The notes under the pieces were generated by a model. That model saw only the letters and a program-made list of their open reading frames with translations, made no database searches and had not been told where the DNA came from. DNA of 64,000 bases, from the NCBI GenBank assembly GCA_950295325.1, contig OX485805.1:50060758-50124757 (forward strand). The letters are read 5' to 3'. The position numbers and the translations under genes are program-made. Of the stretch, positions 10,851 through 24,469 are shown in pieces (positions within the stretch are counted from its first letter, which is position 1; every line of letters starts with the position of its first letter). Origin of the DNA: Polytrichum commune (lineage: Eukaryota > Streptophyta > Polytrichopsida > Polytrichales > Polytrichaceae).

Positions 10851-12832
10851 TTGACATGAATTTGGGACACATCACCTTGATCATAGCCATGAGCTCAATG
10901 AAAACTGATTGCACACAATTTATCATATATAAGAATGTGCAACACACATTGTTTCTGATACTACACTCAATTAGTTTAATCATGGTTATGAAGCTCATAT
11001 GCTAGTAAATGGGATGTCAAAAGCATGTAGGCATAGTACTATCCTCAAAGATTTTGGTGTAAAAAGAAGCTCGATAGTGTGGTTTACAATATTGACCACA
11101 ATCAATTTACCTAGACTGTCCAATATCCAACAATTTTAACAAGAGCCCCTTGAAGGTTGTGAGCCTTCACCAATGCACTTTCGATGCGCAAGGTTATCTT
11201 CTCCTCGGAGAAAGAAAATTATCACATACATACCTCTCATTCATCCAACATAAAAGCCCCAAAACAGCAATGAATAGGCTTCAAGACCCAAAATTAGTCT
11301 ATTCCAATCATTTGAAATGAATTGGCCACAGACCTATAGGCATCAAGTTTTTGTGTTGGATGGATGAGGGGTACATTCAAATGCAATAATTCCCTCACTC
11401 CTGTCTATTCCATTGAATGAGATGATGTCAAATCAACCATTAATTAGAGACCAACACATACAAGGATCCTCAAGAGAATATAAACATTCTTTGTCCCGAC
11501 ATCCGTCCTCTCAAGCATGTCATGTCATTTCTGTCAGCAAGCAGCTTGCGCCATATCTAATTCAGTCTGATTTATATTCAAGTAAAGCATGTCACATTGT
11601 GGGCATTATGATGTGATTAGACACATATACCTGAGTGGAATATGACAAGGCTTACACTCAGAAGACACATGTTCCAATGATTAAACTCTGCTCAAATATT
11701 TGAGGACCACTCTACGTTCAATAATTAACACAAGTGTGGGAGGGCTTACGTGATTATTTGAAGAGAACAAGCATCTTCACTCTGACCTCATAAAGTTTTG
11801 AATCGCAATGAACTTGAATTGACATTCCCAATTTCTAACTGGATGAGACAATTCCCAAAATTGTCTCTGGAGTTGGAAATGCCCACAGTAGGGATGCAAA
11901 CCTTCGTCGAGTCAAATCAGCATGATTGACTTTAATCGATTGGTGTAGCTCCAAGAAACTGTGCTACACTATCTTTGTGAGTATTGAGGTTCAAACAACA
12001 TGCGTATCCAGAAAACCAAGAGAGATGGGTAAACTAGACTTTTTAGAGTTGTGCATGCTCAATCCAAAGCGATTAAAAGATGCAGTCAGAAACTATACTT
12101 GAAGAGGGGAAAAACTCACACATGCGGCAGTAGACATTTGCCCAGGGACCATTCAAAACAATCTGCATGTAAAAAGCCACCTTGTACAAGCCCCCACTGA
12201 CTTCATCAGTTCCCAACAATGTATCCTTGTCTTCAGAGTTTCTGCCTAGTCGCCAGACGTGACGGGACCGACTCAAGCATGTGGTTGTAAAAACTAAGTC
12301 AAACTCTTTCTCAATGCTCAGAATAAGGTTCTTAAACCTCTGGCAAGTGATTGTCATTATACGAAAAAACTGATCCGGTGCACCTAAGCACAAAGAACTA
12401 TGGCTTCATGAAAAATGCTGGAAAGTAGCAAGAATTGAGCAGAAAATCCAGGTTTAGACATATCACATCAATACTGCTGTAAGCACTTGTACTGTGGATA
12501 CCCACAGAAAACTTGACGTCTTCAGCTGCTGATGAAGGGTAGCGAAACATGTAGTTATCACTCAGATTTTTTGTAACCTTTCTTTTGTTACTGGTACATG
12601 AGATTCAGGATTTAAAAAAAAGAACGAAGAAAAAAGGAATTGAAAAAAGGGATTTTAGGAAAGGATTTAAAAACTGCCAGTTGTCACTACCATTTGTAAT
12701 GTAGACAAATCAGTCGTGCAGTACGCACACCGTCTTGATAACAGCTTTGTTATTAGCAAACTCTTGGAATGAGCAAGACAAGTGCATTCATTCAGTATTT
12801 GCAACAATTGCCAGAGATTATGAAGAATTTAA
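10851..12832. other. Spacer and probable 3' flank of the PHD gene
   Basis: No convincing gene is present. A minus-strand open frame of 106 codons at 12073-12393 has no recognisable motif. The right few hundred bases are expected to contain the 3' UTR of the minus-strand PHD gene, but I could not place a poly(A) site. Confidence 0.4.
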
Positions 12833-15800
12833 CTATGATGGTCTTCGGCGCCTGGGTGCTACATCATCCTCTCCCTCCCGCGTGCTGCTGTATCTGCTAC
12901 CGCTGCCGATACTTCTCTGGCCTTCCCTCTGAGAATCACTATATGAAGCATTCTGCGATCGTACCCCAATCTCCTTCCCAGGCCTCGCGTGGGAGTCCCT
13001 GCGATCCCCCTCTCCCTTCATGGACACCTCTTTCCAGTGCGCACGTGACTTAGGCGAAGGGTCTTCTGATCTCAACAGATGTGAACCTGCATCTTGCTTC
13101 CGACCTTCCTCATGTGGTGGCCTCCTTTCAGGATCACTGACCCTCTCCACAGACCGGCTGTGCACAGGTGCATCCAGCAAAGGATTAGCCCCAGTTGCAC
13201 TTTGGTCCCTCGACCTATCGATGCCTGCTAACAGCAGCCGGTCCCGTTCGTCTGTCAAGGCAGAGCCATGTATGACATGAGGGGACGTCCTGCAAGGAGG
13301 TGAGTAATGGCCACGTGTACTGGGCCGCTCCCGATCCCTGTCCCAATCCCTGTCCTTGTCCCTACTCCTTTCTCGTGCTCGAGGCCAATCATCTCTTTTG
13401 CTGATTAAGCGCTTCAGACCAGCAGGTGGTGACCTTTGAGCACGAGGGGGAGGTGGCGGCAGCGGTAGTTTAGGCGGCGGGGGCACAGCCTGAGACGGAG
13501 ATTCTGCTTTTTCAGCTGCTGGTTCGGGTCTGCTTTCAGATCTAGATTTACTCACTGGGGTGCAGCTTCGTTTTCGTGGTTGACTAGCTGCTCTGTCATC
13601 AGAAATGACATTGTCATCACTAGTAGGTGTGGGTGGCACACTTACCCTTGGGAATGGGGACCTCATCTCTGAAAGTACACATGTGCGAGGTTGTCTTCTT
13701 TTGTTCAGGAAGGATCCACCTCCTTCAACTGGTCTGGTGAAATTTCTGTCTGGCCTGCTCCATCTAAACCTTGAAGTCCCTGGCATACATATTGCACTAT
13801 CAGGTAGGAAAGAGACAGCACATCGGTCACCTCCCCCATATCGAAGGGATACATCTGTGCCCATACTGATATCTGGTGCAACTCTTGTATCCAAGCAATC
13901 TCTGCTTCTCATATCCATCTCACCTCCCACCTTCATGCGGCCTCCAATTACTCCAGGTACAGCCCCATTTGAAGCCAAATCCCCCATGCTTTGGAACGAG
14001 CGTCCTTTGCCCAATAAGCCTCGGAGAGGTCCTTGGGATCCAACCCCTGCCTTGATAACAGTCCCATCTGGTGCTACAACAAGGCCACTGCTCTCAACTT
14101 TAGCAGCAGCTACTGCTGCCGCATTCCTCCGTTTATGTGGGTTGTTGAATCCAAAAGGCTCCATTAAACTTGGAGGTGAGAGATGCCTGCCTGGACCATA
14201 ATCCCACAAAGAATGAGCACCACCTGCATCATCAATCCAAGTCTCACGTCTCCTATGGCGATGTGTTGAATCCAGAGATCCTGCTCTTGCACTGCCTCCA
14301 TTGTCCTGTCGTGATCCTTGAGTTGAAGGACCTCTACCCCCCATTTCAATACCATCATCCACTCTGCAGACACAAATAAACAAACTTTGGTAGGGTGCCC
14401 ATAGGTGTATGTATATAAAAATTAAGGCACCAGAATTTTTGCCTCAATTCCTGCTCTGACCTACTTCACAAAAATAACCAGGTAAAGGGTATGAACAATG
14501 AAGGTAAACCAGAACCATGGTGGAGTTTCACATGCTCCAACTCACCGGCATCTGTGCGAATGATCAACTCTACTCCAAGCTGTATCCTCAAAGAAAACCC
14601 TGTCTCCAGCTGCCACATTCCCCATAACCAGGCCTCTTTCATGTCCTGATCCAAAGCGACTGTTGCTAGAGTTGAAGTGCGGACTGCTATTGGTATTCCA
14701 GGTAGCTACTCCGGACCAGTGTTGAGATCCCCGACCTGCATGTCCTGTACTCCCTCGAGCTGCCTGCAATGCTTCCTCCGCGCTCTCAAAACCCTCAGGA
14801 AGCTGATCCCAGCCTGATGTTCTTACTCGGCTACTTCCCTCAGAAAATCTATTCCAGCCCTCTTTGTTTCTTGCCGTCTTTTCGCAGGGCACTCCTGTGA
14901 CCATATCCTCCTTTATCTCAACAGCTCCAGAATGAGTATCTCCTGTGGAATTACTAGTGCGTCCATTTCCATGCTCCACCTTATTCCCAACCTGCACATT
15001 TCCAATACATTTTCATCTTTCCAAGCACCAAGATTTCCATAACAAATTCCAGCTCTCTGTTCAGCAATGAGGTCAGTGACATTCTGCCCAACTAACAATA
15101 GAACTAGATACATTTATTGAAGACTACAGCATAGACGACTGATTAGTATGGATGATATCAGGTGGTGATCAATACATCTTTGGCTGCCAATTGCACATCG
15201 ACATCTTGAGTGGGAAGATTTTTTTGTTCCAATAAGGAGCCACAATTCTGGGTCTCAGCTCCTACAACTTGCACACCCCTGTGATGTAACGAATTGTGAT
15301 TGACTCCAGTATCACCACTTCCACTTTGATATCTCTTCTTGTTTGGCGGACCACAGTTAGCATCTGTGTCTGTCCAGTCATCTGTTTCACCTCTAACACA
15401 TTTTGAAACTGATGCAACAAGTGCATCTGCTTTTCTTGACTCCCCAACACACACTCCTGCCACAGCAACAGGCTTCCATGTGCTTTCAACCTCTGAACCA
15501 CCACACTGCAGCCTCTCCTCTGACTCCAGTTCGTCACCATCTCGAATTTCAGAATCACCATAATCAACATTCTCTGCTTCAAGATCCTCAAGCATATTAC
15601 CCTCCCACTTGTGAGGTGTTGGACCATGTCTTGAAGGCGAGGACAGGGCCTCATTCCTGTCTTTCACGCACTCCTGCATCACCTCCTTATCAACCACCTT
15701 CTCAAGTTCATCCTCAGCAGAAACATGTGATTCAGGAACATCGCTAGCAGAACTTGTTTCAGGCATAGGAAAGGTCACGCTGGACACCACAATCGGATGC

Positions 15801-18800
15801 AACATCTCCTCTTTGGGGTGCTCTATTTTGCTCAGCTTACTTGCCATGAGCCTGTCTGGTTCAAGAACATCAGCAGTTCCCTTGCTTGTGTCAACAATAA
15901 GTCCCTTCACATCACAAGCACCAAAGAAGTCTTCTGCCTCACCTTCACAAGTTGGGCCACCTTCACTATTTGTAACTGAAGTGCTACAGCTATGGGCATG
16001 CACTTTTGTTTCATCCATATCAAGAGGTATTTTAACTTCAGACTCCCTTTCTAAAACAGAACTAATGTCTACAGATTGCCCTTCAGGAGCAAGGCCTCGC
16101 ACTTCCAAGTCTCTAGAAGAATTGCTGCAAGACTCCGCTAGAACTAAACTGGACTCATGCTTTTCTTGCATATGTTTTCCAGGCTTCTCAAATCCTCCAT
16201 TGGCATCTGAGGTGGATGCCATGACACACTCTGTACCATCCTGTATCCTCTCCAGGCAGCCCTGCTCCAGCCTCCCACCTTGAAAAATAGTGCTAACACT
16301 ATCAGCAGCACCAAACTCTTTATCTATGTTCATACTCTTCTCCTTGATAACCTCTGGCAGAGCCGATAAGTCAGGATGTGCAGTGGCAGCTTTGTTTTCC
16401 TCAGATGGCCTTTCCCATTCCTCCATATCCATATTCAGATCCCAATGAAGCCTGTCATCCGGTAAGCAATTACTTTTCTCAACAAGTGACTGTCCCCCCA
16501 CAATGACATTCTTGTCCTCTTCCATGCCACAGGAATGGTTATCCAAGTTACTGCTTGTTACAAACAATGGACACGTATCTCCAATTCCACCATTAACTCC
16601 TTTTGACTTCCTGACTCTTTTCTTGCCCTCACTTGGACAATCTGGAAGGTCCCTCACAGAAAAATCTCCTTTGCTGGAAACCCTTTGCACTACCTCCTCC
16701 AAATGCAGCCCTGTTTCCCCAGTCTTGGACAGTCCCAAAGTCGGAGAATAGTCCGATAGGCCCTCAACACACTTTGAAGAATATGGAAGGTCCTTATCAT
16801 CAAGGGAAGGGTCAATGCCAGCTTCAGCTGCTGTACATTGTTGCTGTTGCAAATCAACTTCTGAACACAAAATGTCACATTCCTCTGCTGATGGACTACC
16901 TGTACTATATGTCACATTTTTAGCAGCCTCCCTAATTAAATCAGTTTGCTGATACTCTAGCTGGCTCTTTTCAGTTCCACACTGTGCAGTTGATTCCAGC
17001 TTCAGTGCCTCAGCAGCTTGTCTTGCATTAGGACCTATATCCTTGCCTTTTGATAAAGACATCACATCACGACCTGCAACCTCGACCAGATGGCACGATC
17101 CAATGGATAAGGCTGCAATATTGATGCCCTCCTTTTCTTTCATCAAGTTCTCACCAACAGCTCCAGATTTTCCAGTATCAAGACATCGGACAGATTTCCC
17201 AACCCCATCGCAGGAAAGTGTGCTGTCACGGACCTGACCCACAGTCACAAAGTCCAACTCCTCTGTGTTCTCAGAACAATTTAAAAACTTACTTTCAGGG
17301 ACTCTGACAGATGGCATATCAGGCTTGCCCCTTGGAGAAGTCGGGTTTAAAGGTGGTGATGGTGACCGTGCCATCTCCAACTGTATCCTTCGCTTCTTGA
17401 TCGGCACATTTGCTGCTGCATCACTGAAGCGTCGTCCAAGAAATGGTGAAGCCGACTACACAAAGATTTATTAATTACTCACTCATGAGTGCAAGTTAGA
17501 CTGAAACAGGTCTTACACTACTTCTGGAAGGAAATACAAGAAAAACAACTGCCAGCAAAAGAGATACAGAGAAAAGACATGATGAGAGGAAAGATGAAAG
17601 TGACAACCACCAAACAGCAGCTGAAATACCTTCTTTGAATCAGCAACAGTCATTTGCAACTGAGCTTCACTGAACGATTCATCTTTTTCATTCTTGCAGC
17701 TCACTGCAGACTTCTTTTCTACAGTTTCACCTTTCTCCGGTGCCCCACCACTGGCTGCAGTACTGCGCAACCGCTTTCTTGCCATTGTCATCTGCTCAGC
17801 TTGGACTGACCTTGAACTCTCAGTGGCAGGTACACTATTTCGAGTAGCCTCTCTAGCAGTACCCCTACAAAAAAAGCAAGTCTCCATTCCTGTCCCCTGG
17901 AGACGCTGTTTCCTTTGTGATGCTCCAGCCTCAGTCAAACTGATACAGCTTGGATGAGCTAGAGAAGAGCACCCATCACAAGCACAAGGTCGAATCTGTG
18001 CATACACCCATGGTCATGCATTAGTCTGCAGTGTTTGTAATTCGAAATTGTTGACCAACACCAGCAGGATCAATATACTTATGAAGTGATTCTCTCACCA
18101 ACCAAGTGGCATTGAGCCCCTTCAGGAAAAATCAGACAGTTGCCAGAAGTTGTGGCACAACAGTCAAAAAGGAAGTACACGAGGTGGAAAAGAATCACCA
18201 CCCAGGCACTACACTCTGTCCAAACCAAAATCAAGGGTAAGTTGTTCTTCAGAAGTAGAGACTTAAGTGAGAGACTGGCATGTTACAAAAACAAAGGCTG
18301 ATTCAGTAAACAGCCATTTCCCCTTATGCAACAGATCGTATGCAGGTAATTTAGTAGTGACGTACCAGAGGTTCAAAATCTTCATTATCTTCACATCCAC
18401 AAACACAGCAGATCGGATCATGCTGCTCTTGCTCTTTGATCTCGAGGCCAGTGCAGACATTCTCCACGTCCACATTCCAATAGCTCCCCTAAAGCAATCA
18501 GGCAAAGCACAAACACAGAGTGAGTGATGAGTAGAAATATGCAATTAATGGCTCTTCTGAAGCCAATCACTCAGCACCTAGGAATAGCCAAAAGCTTCTG
18601 CGGGTAGTTCGATAATAGCCGGCCAGTGAGCATCTGGAGGCCATTACCTTGCAGCTGTCCGATGTCATCTTAAATATGTCTCTACAGAAGGTTCTCCCAT
18701 TCACCTCCCAAGGCATGAACCTGGAAACAACCCAGCCTCTGTTGTTGCAATCTTAACCATTCAGGTGGTGGTGTGGTGGTGTCTGCTACATGAGCTCTGC

Positions 18801-20546
18801 CTCTCCAAATTCCAAAATACATAACTAAGTCCGTATATCCATCCAGGAAGGCACCCCCATCGTCCATTCCTCAATGTGTTCTATCGGCTATGAAACAGGC
18901 AAACAGGGACAGTATTTTCTGTCTTCCTTTTTTTTTTCTTTTCACTTTGATGACACCACTGAGATTTAAGTTTGAGGGATAAACTGCTTCACAAGTTGTT
19001 CCATATATCAACCAACGTTGAGACTCCAAATTAACAAACCCAGCCCAAATTCCGTCTTCATGCAGATGTTAAGCTGCAGCCACTGAACTATTTGCGGGCT
19101 TTTCCTGATATATTTCGATGTGACAACAACTCCGCTCAAAATATCATGGCAGTTGTCGTACATGCCTTGAGACTAACCTGTTCCTCACATCTGATGATAA
19201 TCACCTCCTCTCCCTCCGCTCGCACACAGACTGAGCAGATATAATCAGCTGGGATCTGCAAGATGAGGACAAACTTATGCTTAAGGAGTTTGTTGATCAT
19301 GTTCCACAAACACCCCTCCAGCCCGTCCTTAACAATAGAATATCTGATTATGTCCAACCTGAACAGCTGTCATCATCCTCTTGTTGCCATCCTGTTTTAT
19401 AAGTTACAGCTGAGAGTCACCATGACCCTCAGTCCAAAATAAATCAAACTCCATGCCTAGACGACACCTCAGCTCAAGGGCTGCCCTGTTACAGATAGCG
19501 CAAGAAATTCTCAATCTCTGATGTGTACCTGCAACTTCAAATACTGACTACATTGAAAATTCTGAAGCCCGCTCCTCCTGCATAATAAAAACGCATGCAA
19601 ATTCCTACTTCAAGATTCCCTAGCTCCTGACAAGACCCACATGCTGCAATCCACATTCGAAGGATAATAATAGTGTCGGGAGGACATGAGCGCGGACTGT
19701 GACCTGTAATTTGCTTCGAAAACCCTGGCACTCTGCGTGTTCCCAAGCGCCACAGCGCTCACATGCCATCATAAGCCCATGACTGCGATTCTTGCCACAT
19801 ACGCAGTCAATCTTTTCCCCCTTCTCTATACCCACAAATGAGTAAGCATGCTTCAGTCCACGCTCCTTGTGAGAACTGCGATGAGGAGCTCCACCACCTG
19901 CCTGTTCTCGACTACGCAGCTGCTGCTGCTGCTGCTGTACCTGGTGCCTGCGCCAGTTGTCGAAGGCCGCACTCCGCAAGAAGTGCTCCGCCTTCTCAAG
20001 CGCGCCGTCCACCTCTCGGCCATTCGAATGGCAGCAGAACGAGATGCTTCGCAACCGACTATTCTCTAGGCGGCACATGGCCACGGCGAATCGCACACCC
20101 ATGAGCTGCTGCTTCTCACGCATACATAAGAATGACCTGCCCTTGATGATCTTCGCCTCGCTCCCAGAAGAAGCTGCTGCTACACTGGATGATGTGGAGG
20201 CGCCACCCATCCTACCTTCACCTGTTACCGTTCCTTGTTCAACCCTTGAGGACGATGATCCCCAAGGTTCGTCGAATAGAAATGCTCGGAATTGAGACAC
20301 GCTGTCTGTGGCTTTGCAGAACCAGATAGCTCTACTCTGAGCCTCAAGATCATCAAACCCATTGCAGTCGAACTTCTTCGACTTGGTGATAGTGAAATGA
20401 TGTTGATGCTCTGATGCACCACCATCGTCGTCGTCGTCGTCGTCGTGCTGCTGCAACTGGCACGCCACTACATACGCATATTTACCACTGTCACCACTTG
20501 AAACCCTGTTCAACGAAAGCATGGCGCCCCCACCGCCCATGCCCAT
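12833..20546 (-). CDS. Large double-PHD-finger protein, 7 exons
   Basis: Predicted coding exons (minus strand) are 20546-19704, 19255-19205, 18488-18366, 17995-17630, 17455-15176, 14991-14546 and 14363-12833. All have GT/AG borders and together give 5640 nt, or 1879 residues ending at TAG. Every intron is phase 0 except the last (phase 2). The N-terminus has a D-run (35-41) and a poly-Q stretch. PHD finger 1 spans exons 1-2, with zinc ligands C248, C250, C262, C265, H270, C273, C288 and C291. PHD finger 2 spans exons 3-4, using a C326/C328-type pair, C345, C348, H353, C356, C379 and C382. A basic KKRR at 481-484 is a candidate nuclear signal. Exon 5 is a long acidic, low-complexity stretch. 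The C-terminus has a poly-Pro tract and Arg/Asp/Ser-rich repeats (RSRDKDRDWDRDRERP). PHD fingers usually read histone tails, so a chromatin role is likely. The exact family is not recognised. Exon borders are predictions. Confidence 0.85.
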
Positions 20547-20910
20547 GTCCCACCCGCGTTACCTAATTGTCACCCCCCTGGTCACCTTAGCTTCATTCTT
20601 CCTTCCAAACCGCCTCCTCCGAGGTTGCTAATCCCCACACAGAACATGACACCGCCACCTACACTGCCAAACGGCCTCAACCACATAATCCGACGCAGAT
20701 CCACCTCTTCAAACCCTCCACGGCTAATCACCACCGCCACCACCTACCCTAACCTCCTCACTCCTCAACCACGTTCAGACCCCAAATTCAAACCCCTGTT
20801 TCACGAGCTCCAACCAATCCGCTCCGAACGCCGCGCTTCACTGCCGCCATCCCTGCCGCCTCCACGCGTGCACTCCGGTGCTCCAATTTCTCCCCCTCAT
20901 TCACCACATC

Positions 20911-20963
<53 letters not shown>

Positions 20964-21420
20964 GATGATCTCCTCCTCCTTCCTACCTCAACCCTAGCGA
21001 CGAAACCCCTGCCTGCCCACGCTCGGAATTTCGCCAGCACGACATACTGCACCTCACCTCGCGGCGGATGGCGCGTTCGAACCGCCTTCACCTGCAGCGC
21101 CACGGCCGCATGATGCCCGCCATCGCCGTGGTCGCTGCTGCGAGTGTAGCATCCAAAAGTGTGCGAAACCCTGCGACGGACGGACGGGACAGCAGAGAGA
21201 GAGAAGAGAGAGAAGGGAGAAAGGTCTGCGAGAACGCGAGGCGAGCTGGGCAGCGCGAGTCACTCCACCGCGCGAGAGAGTTTATTAGGGTCCGCGATTC
21301 GTCCGTAGATGCGGGAAATGTACGCCCTGCCAAGATTTCACGCGGGGGTTTAATGCTGCTCCTCATCGGACTTCTCTCCCCCTCTCCCCTCGTCCCTATC
21401 TCCGGTTGGCATTTCCATCC
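20547..21420 (-). promoter_or_regulatory. Probable promoter and 5' leader of the PHD gene
   Basis: This G+C-richer block lies immediately upstream of the PHD-gene start codon. It contains a (CT)24 tract at 20914-20961, which reads as (GA)n on the gene strand and is common in plant 5' leaders and promoters. It also contains AACCCTAG near 20991, a telo-box-like motif. No TATA box or start site can be fixed from sequence alone. Open frames here are low-complexity and not convincing as genes. Confidence 0.45.
20914..20961. repeat. (CT)24 microsatellite
   Basis: An uninterrupted CT dinucleotide tract of about 48 bases lies upstream of the PHD gene. On the gene's strand it is (GA)n. Confidence 0.97.
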
Positions 21421-23270
21421 CATTTTGTTCGATCTAATTAAGCCACTACCTATCCCACTCCCCCCTCCCTTCAATTCACCTCATAGGCATAAACTTATCA
21501 CAATAACTCGGCTTTCAAAAACACGAGCACCGTGGTGGCTTCAACACTAATTAATCCATTCTTGAAGTGAAATTGCCTCGTTGTCGCACCAACTTGGTGA
21601 TTGTAACCCTATGAGAAAGTTGATGTGGGATTAAAAAAACAACACTTTAGTTACGATGCACGACGATGTTAAAACATGCATGGTTTCTCTCTCTCTCTCT
21701 CTTTGTGCCTTGTATTCGACATCCATCTTGCGCTTGAGTTGTTACCAATCTACTCTCCTTTCAATTCACTTCAAAAGTACGTGCATAGGTTGTTTCTATA
21801 AAAGGTAGGGTATGGACTACGGTGGCGGCTTCGACACCGATCCATTCATTTTTGAAGTGTCACATTGGCACACAACTATTAATTGTAATCCTACAAGAAA
21901 GTTGACGTGGCAAAAGAACGGCTAAAACATGCATGGTACAAATCTCTCTCTCTCTCCACTACCTATCCACTTCCCCTTCACTTCACTTTTGCATAGATTG
22001 GTTTTTAAAACGTAAGGTACTAGAGTACCGTGGTGACTTTACACACAAATTACTATGTTTTTGAAGTGAACGTATCGCATTGTTGCACAACTATTGATTC
22101 TAACCTATGAGAAAGTTGATGTGGCAAAAAAACACAAGTTATAGCATGCATGGTACACGTGTCTCTCTCTCTCTCTCTCTCTCTCTCCTTGTCCTGCATT
22201 TGGCATCCATCTTGCACTTATCCATTACTAATCCACTCTCCTTTCACTTCACTCTAAAGGTAAATATGTAGATCACTCTTATAAAAGGCAGGATAGCAAG
22301 GTACCTTGGCGGCTTCAACACTAATCCATTCATTTTTGAAGTGAAAATGGCGGTTTCACTTGTCATGGGACTTCTTATGCTTCTCGCTGGACTTCTATCT
22401 CATTCCGCTTGCATTCTTTCATCAATCTTTCGCTTAAACCATTATCTATCCACTCTCCCTTCACTTCACCTCACTTGACTACAAAGATATATGTGTGGAT
22501 TGGTGTATTAAAGGGATGGTACCAAAGTACCATGGTGACTTCAACACTTGAACCTTATTTGGGACACCAATGTCCCAAATAAATCGGAGCCTCCTTAACG
22601 ATTGGTTTTGTGGTTGTAAGTGATCGAAAATAAACCCAACTTTGAACATCAAGGTGTGTACATGACGTCGAGATAATCTCAATGCCGTTTTGATCGCCTT
22701 CAATTGACCATTTTTGACGTCGACCCGAGCTTTAGGGCTTAACCAGTGTATTATAGGACACCAACGTCCCGCCATAAGGTTCACTTATTCATCCATTTTT
22801 GAAGTAAAAGTGCCACATTGTCACAAAACTATTCATTGTATCCTATGAGAAAGTTGATGTGGACCAAATACATTGTCTATGTATGATTTGAAATTTCATC
22901 CATTTTCTTTGACCCAACTAGCACTAAGCCACTACCTATCCACTTCTCACTTCACTCTACTTCAAGGTGAATGCATAAATGGGAATTTGGAAGGGTAGGA
23001 TACCAAAGTACTGTGGCGGCTTTTGACATTGGTCCATTCATTTTTTTAAAGTCAAAGTGCCATGTTGTCGCAAAAATTTGATTTTAATCTTTTAAAAAAA
23101 TGACGTGGCGGAAAGAAAGAAAAAATGTACGATGAGCATTTCCATCCATTTTTTGTTCTAATTTGCATTTTGTCACTACTTGTAAACTCTCGCTTCATTT
23201 CAAATGTGAATGCATAGATTGGTTTTTTGAAATAGTGAGGTACCGGACTAGTATGGTTGATTGGATACCA
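21400..23270. repeat. Degenerate tandem array, about 210-290 bp units
   Basis: Successive units share an ordered set of motifs. They are CACTACCTATCCACT with CTTCACTTCA, then GTACCRTGGYGGCTTCAACAC, then TCCATTCATTTTTGAAGTG, then CACATTGTCGCACAAC, then GAGAAAGTTGATGTGG, often followed by a short (CT)n run. Unit landmarks (GAAGTG box) fall near 21560, 21855, 22056, 22335, 22800 and 23050. More remnants lie at 23730-23960, 25495-25560 and 26960-27330. A group F MITE and a group G MITE interrupt the array. Units are too diverged to encode protein. Confidence 0.7.
22550..22782. mobile_element. MITE, group F, copy 2
   Basis: This 233-bp element is homologous to 8681-8915 in inverse orientation. 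Its ends are GAACCTTATTTGGGACAC and, reverse-complemented, GAACCTTATGGCGGGACG. ACTT flanks it on both sides (22546-22549, 22783-22786). It sits inside a unit of the tandem array. Removing one ACTT restores the uninterrupted unit context, which supports the 4-bp duplication. Confidence 0.85.
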
Positions 23271-23272
23271 TA

Positions 23273-23722
23273 GCTTTCTAGCAGCTTGGGCAAAAAATAA
23301 TTAATTTTAAAGGTGCCTAAATTTATGGGAAATGAATTTTGTTGAGTGTCCCGAAAAAAACATTCAAAGAGTGCCTAAAATCATAATAATGCAAGTGATA
23401 TTTATTGGAATCCAACAAAGTAGCATCAAATAACTCCCGCACAAAGCAAAATTTGTTGCCAAGCAACCGTGACATACAAGTAAAATACAAACTTTAGGGT
23501 AAGGAATGTTGGTTAAGGCAAGTGTTCAGATCAATCGTAGTTGCCATAGATGAAATTAGGAACCATCCATGTATTATAGAAATGACTTGGATGAAAGTTT
23601 AACTTGTTTTAAATTACTTCTTAAATCTACCCAATTTTAGAATATTATTTTATGGGCTGCCTGACTTACTTTCACACTTTAATTAATTATTAGACAAAAA
23701 GGTGCCCAAGATGCTAGAGAGC
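23273..23722. mobile_element. MITE, group G, copy 2
   Basis: The left end GCTTTCTAGCAGCTTGGGC pairs with the right end, whose reverse complement is GCTCTCTAGCATCTTGGGC. TA lies on both sides (23271-23272 and 23723-23724). The body matches 6261-6589 but carries about 110 extra bases near 23430-23540. It is inserted in the degenerate tandem array. Confidence 0.65.
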
Positions 23723-24139
23723 TACAATATTCATTAACATGTTTTTGAAGTGAGTTGTCACATTGTCGAAGAGAGAAAACAATCCCAACCACTTGTGTTG
23801 GCATGGATGAGGGACACTTCACCTTGATCATAGCCGTGAGCTCATACGTGAATTTGGAGAGGGTTTACGAAGTAGGGTTATGGGACAAGTGCTATGTTGT
23901 TGAACAACTGTTGGTTGTAACCTACGAGAAAGTTGATGTGGCTGAAAAATTTAGGTACGATGTTGGACCAATATATCCACAAACATGGGTAGATAGATAG
24001 ATAGAAACTCCTGTCCCTTTTTAGCAAGGGGCCAGCGTGAATAAAGTGTCCGTTCGTAATGCCAATGACCCGATGCCCACTGGACAAGGGGACATTGGGA
24101 CAATACTACTCTCCCCTTTCGAGGATGGACACTATAGTG

Positions 24140-24372
24140 ACACACTATACTAGTTCCTAGCTAGCCACTAGTGCCTTGAAGATACCGGACATGGTATCCC
24201 CCCAAAGGGCTTTGAGGTACCCATACAACAAGGTCCAAGGACCCCCCACCATAGTTGGGTGGACTAAGGTGGTGAGCACCACGCCTGTATGGGGAATAGA
24301 ACCCACAACCTCCTCATTGGGGGCCATGAGCCCTACACAAACATGGGTACCTATTAAGGACACGTCAAGGTT
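24140..24372 (-). mobile_element. Possible tRNA-derived SINE
   Basis: On the minus strand the segment contains TAGGGCTCATGG (A-box-like) followed about 20 bases later by GGTTCTATTCC, which is close to the pol III B-box consensus GGTTCRANNCC. Spacing and order are those of a tRNA-derived SINE head. No clear poly-A tail or target duplication was found, so the call is weak. Confidence 0.3.
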
Positions 24373-24469
24373 TTCCGTAAAGTCCCTCAAAGTGAGACAA
24401 AGCCACGGGTTTGATCCTTCTTTAAGGAAACTTTCTACTGAGAGCTCATTAGCTAGTCATGTATAGGAG

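Noticed and set aside
12073-12393. 106-codon minus-strand frame downstream of the PHD gene
   Set aside because: No motif, no good start context and no link by splice sites to the PHD gene. Likely chance or 3' UTR.
20625-21550. Long plus- and minus-strand frames in the G+C-rich block upstream of the PHD gene
   Set aside because: They run through the CT tract and low-complexity promoter sequence on several frames at once, as expected of G+C-rich non-coding DNA.
24379-24466. tRNA-like B box (GGTTTGATCC) on the plus strand
   Set aside because: No cloverleaf could be drawn around it, and the A box is absent at the proper distance.
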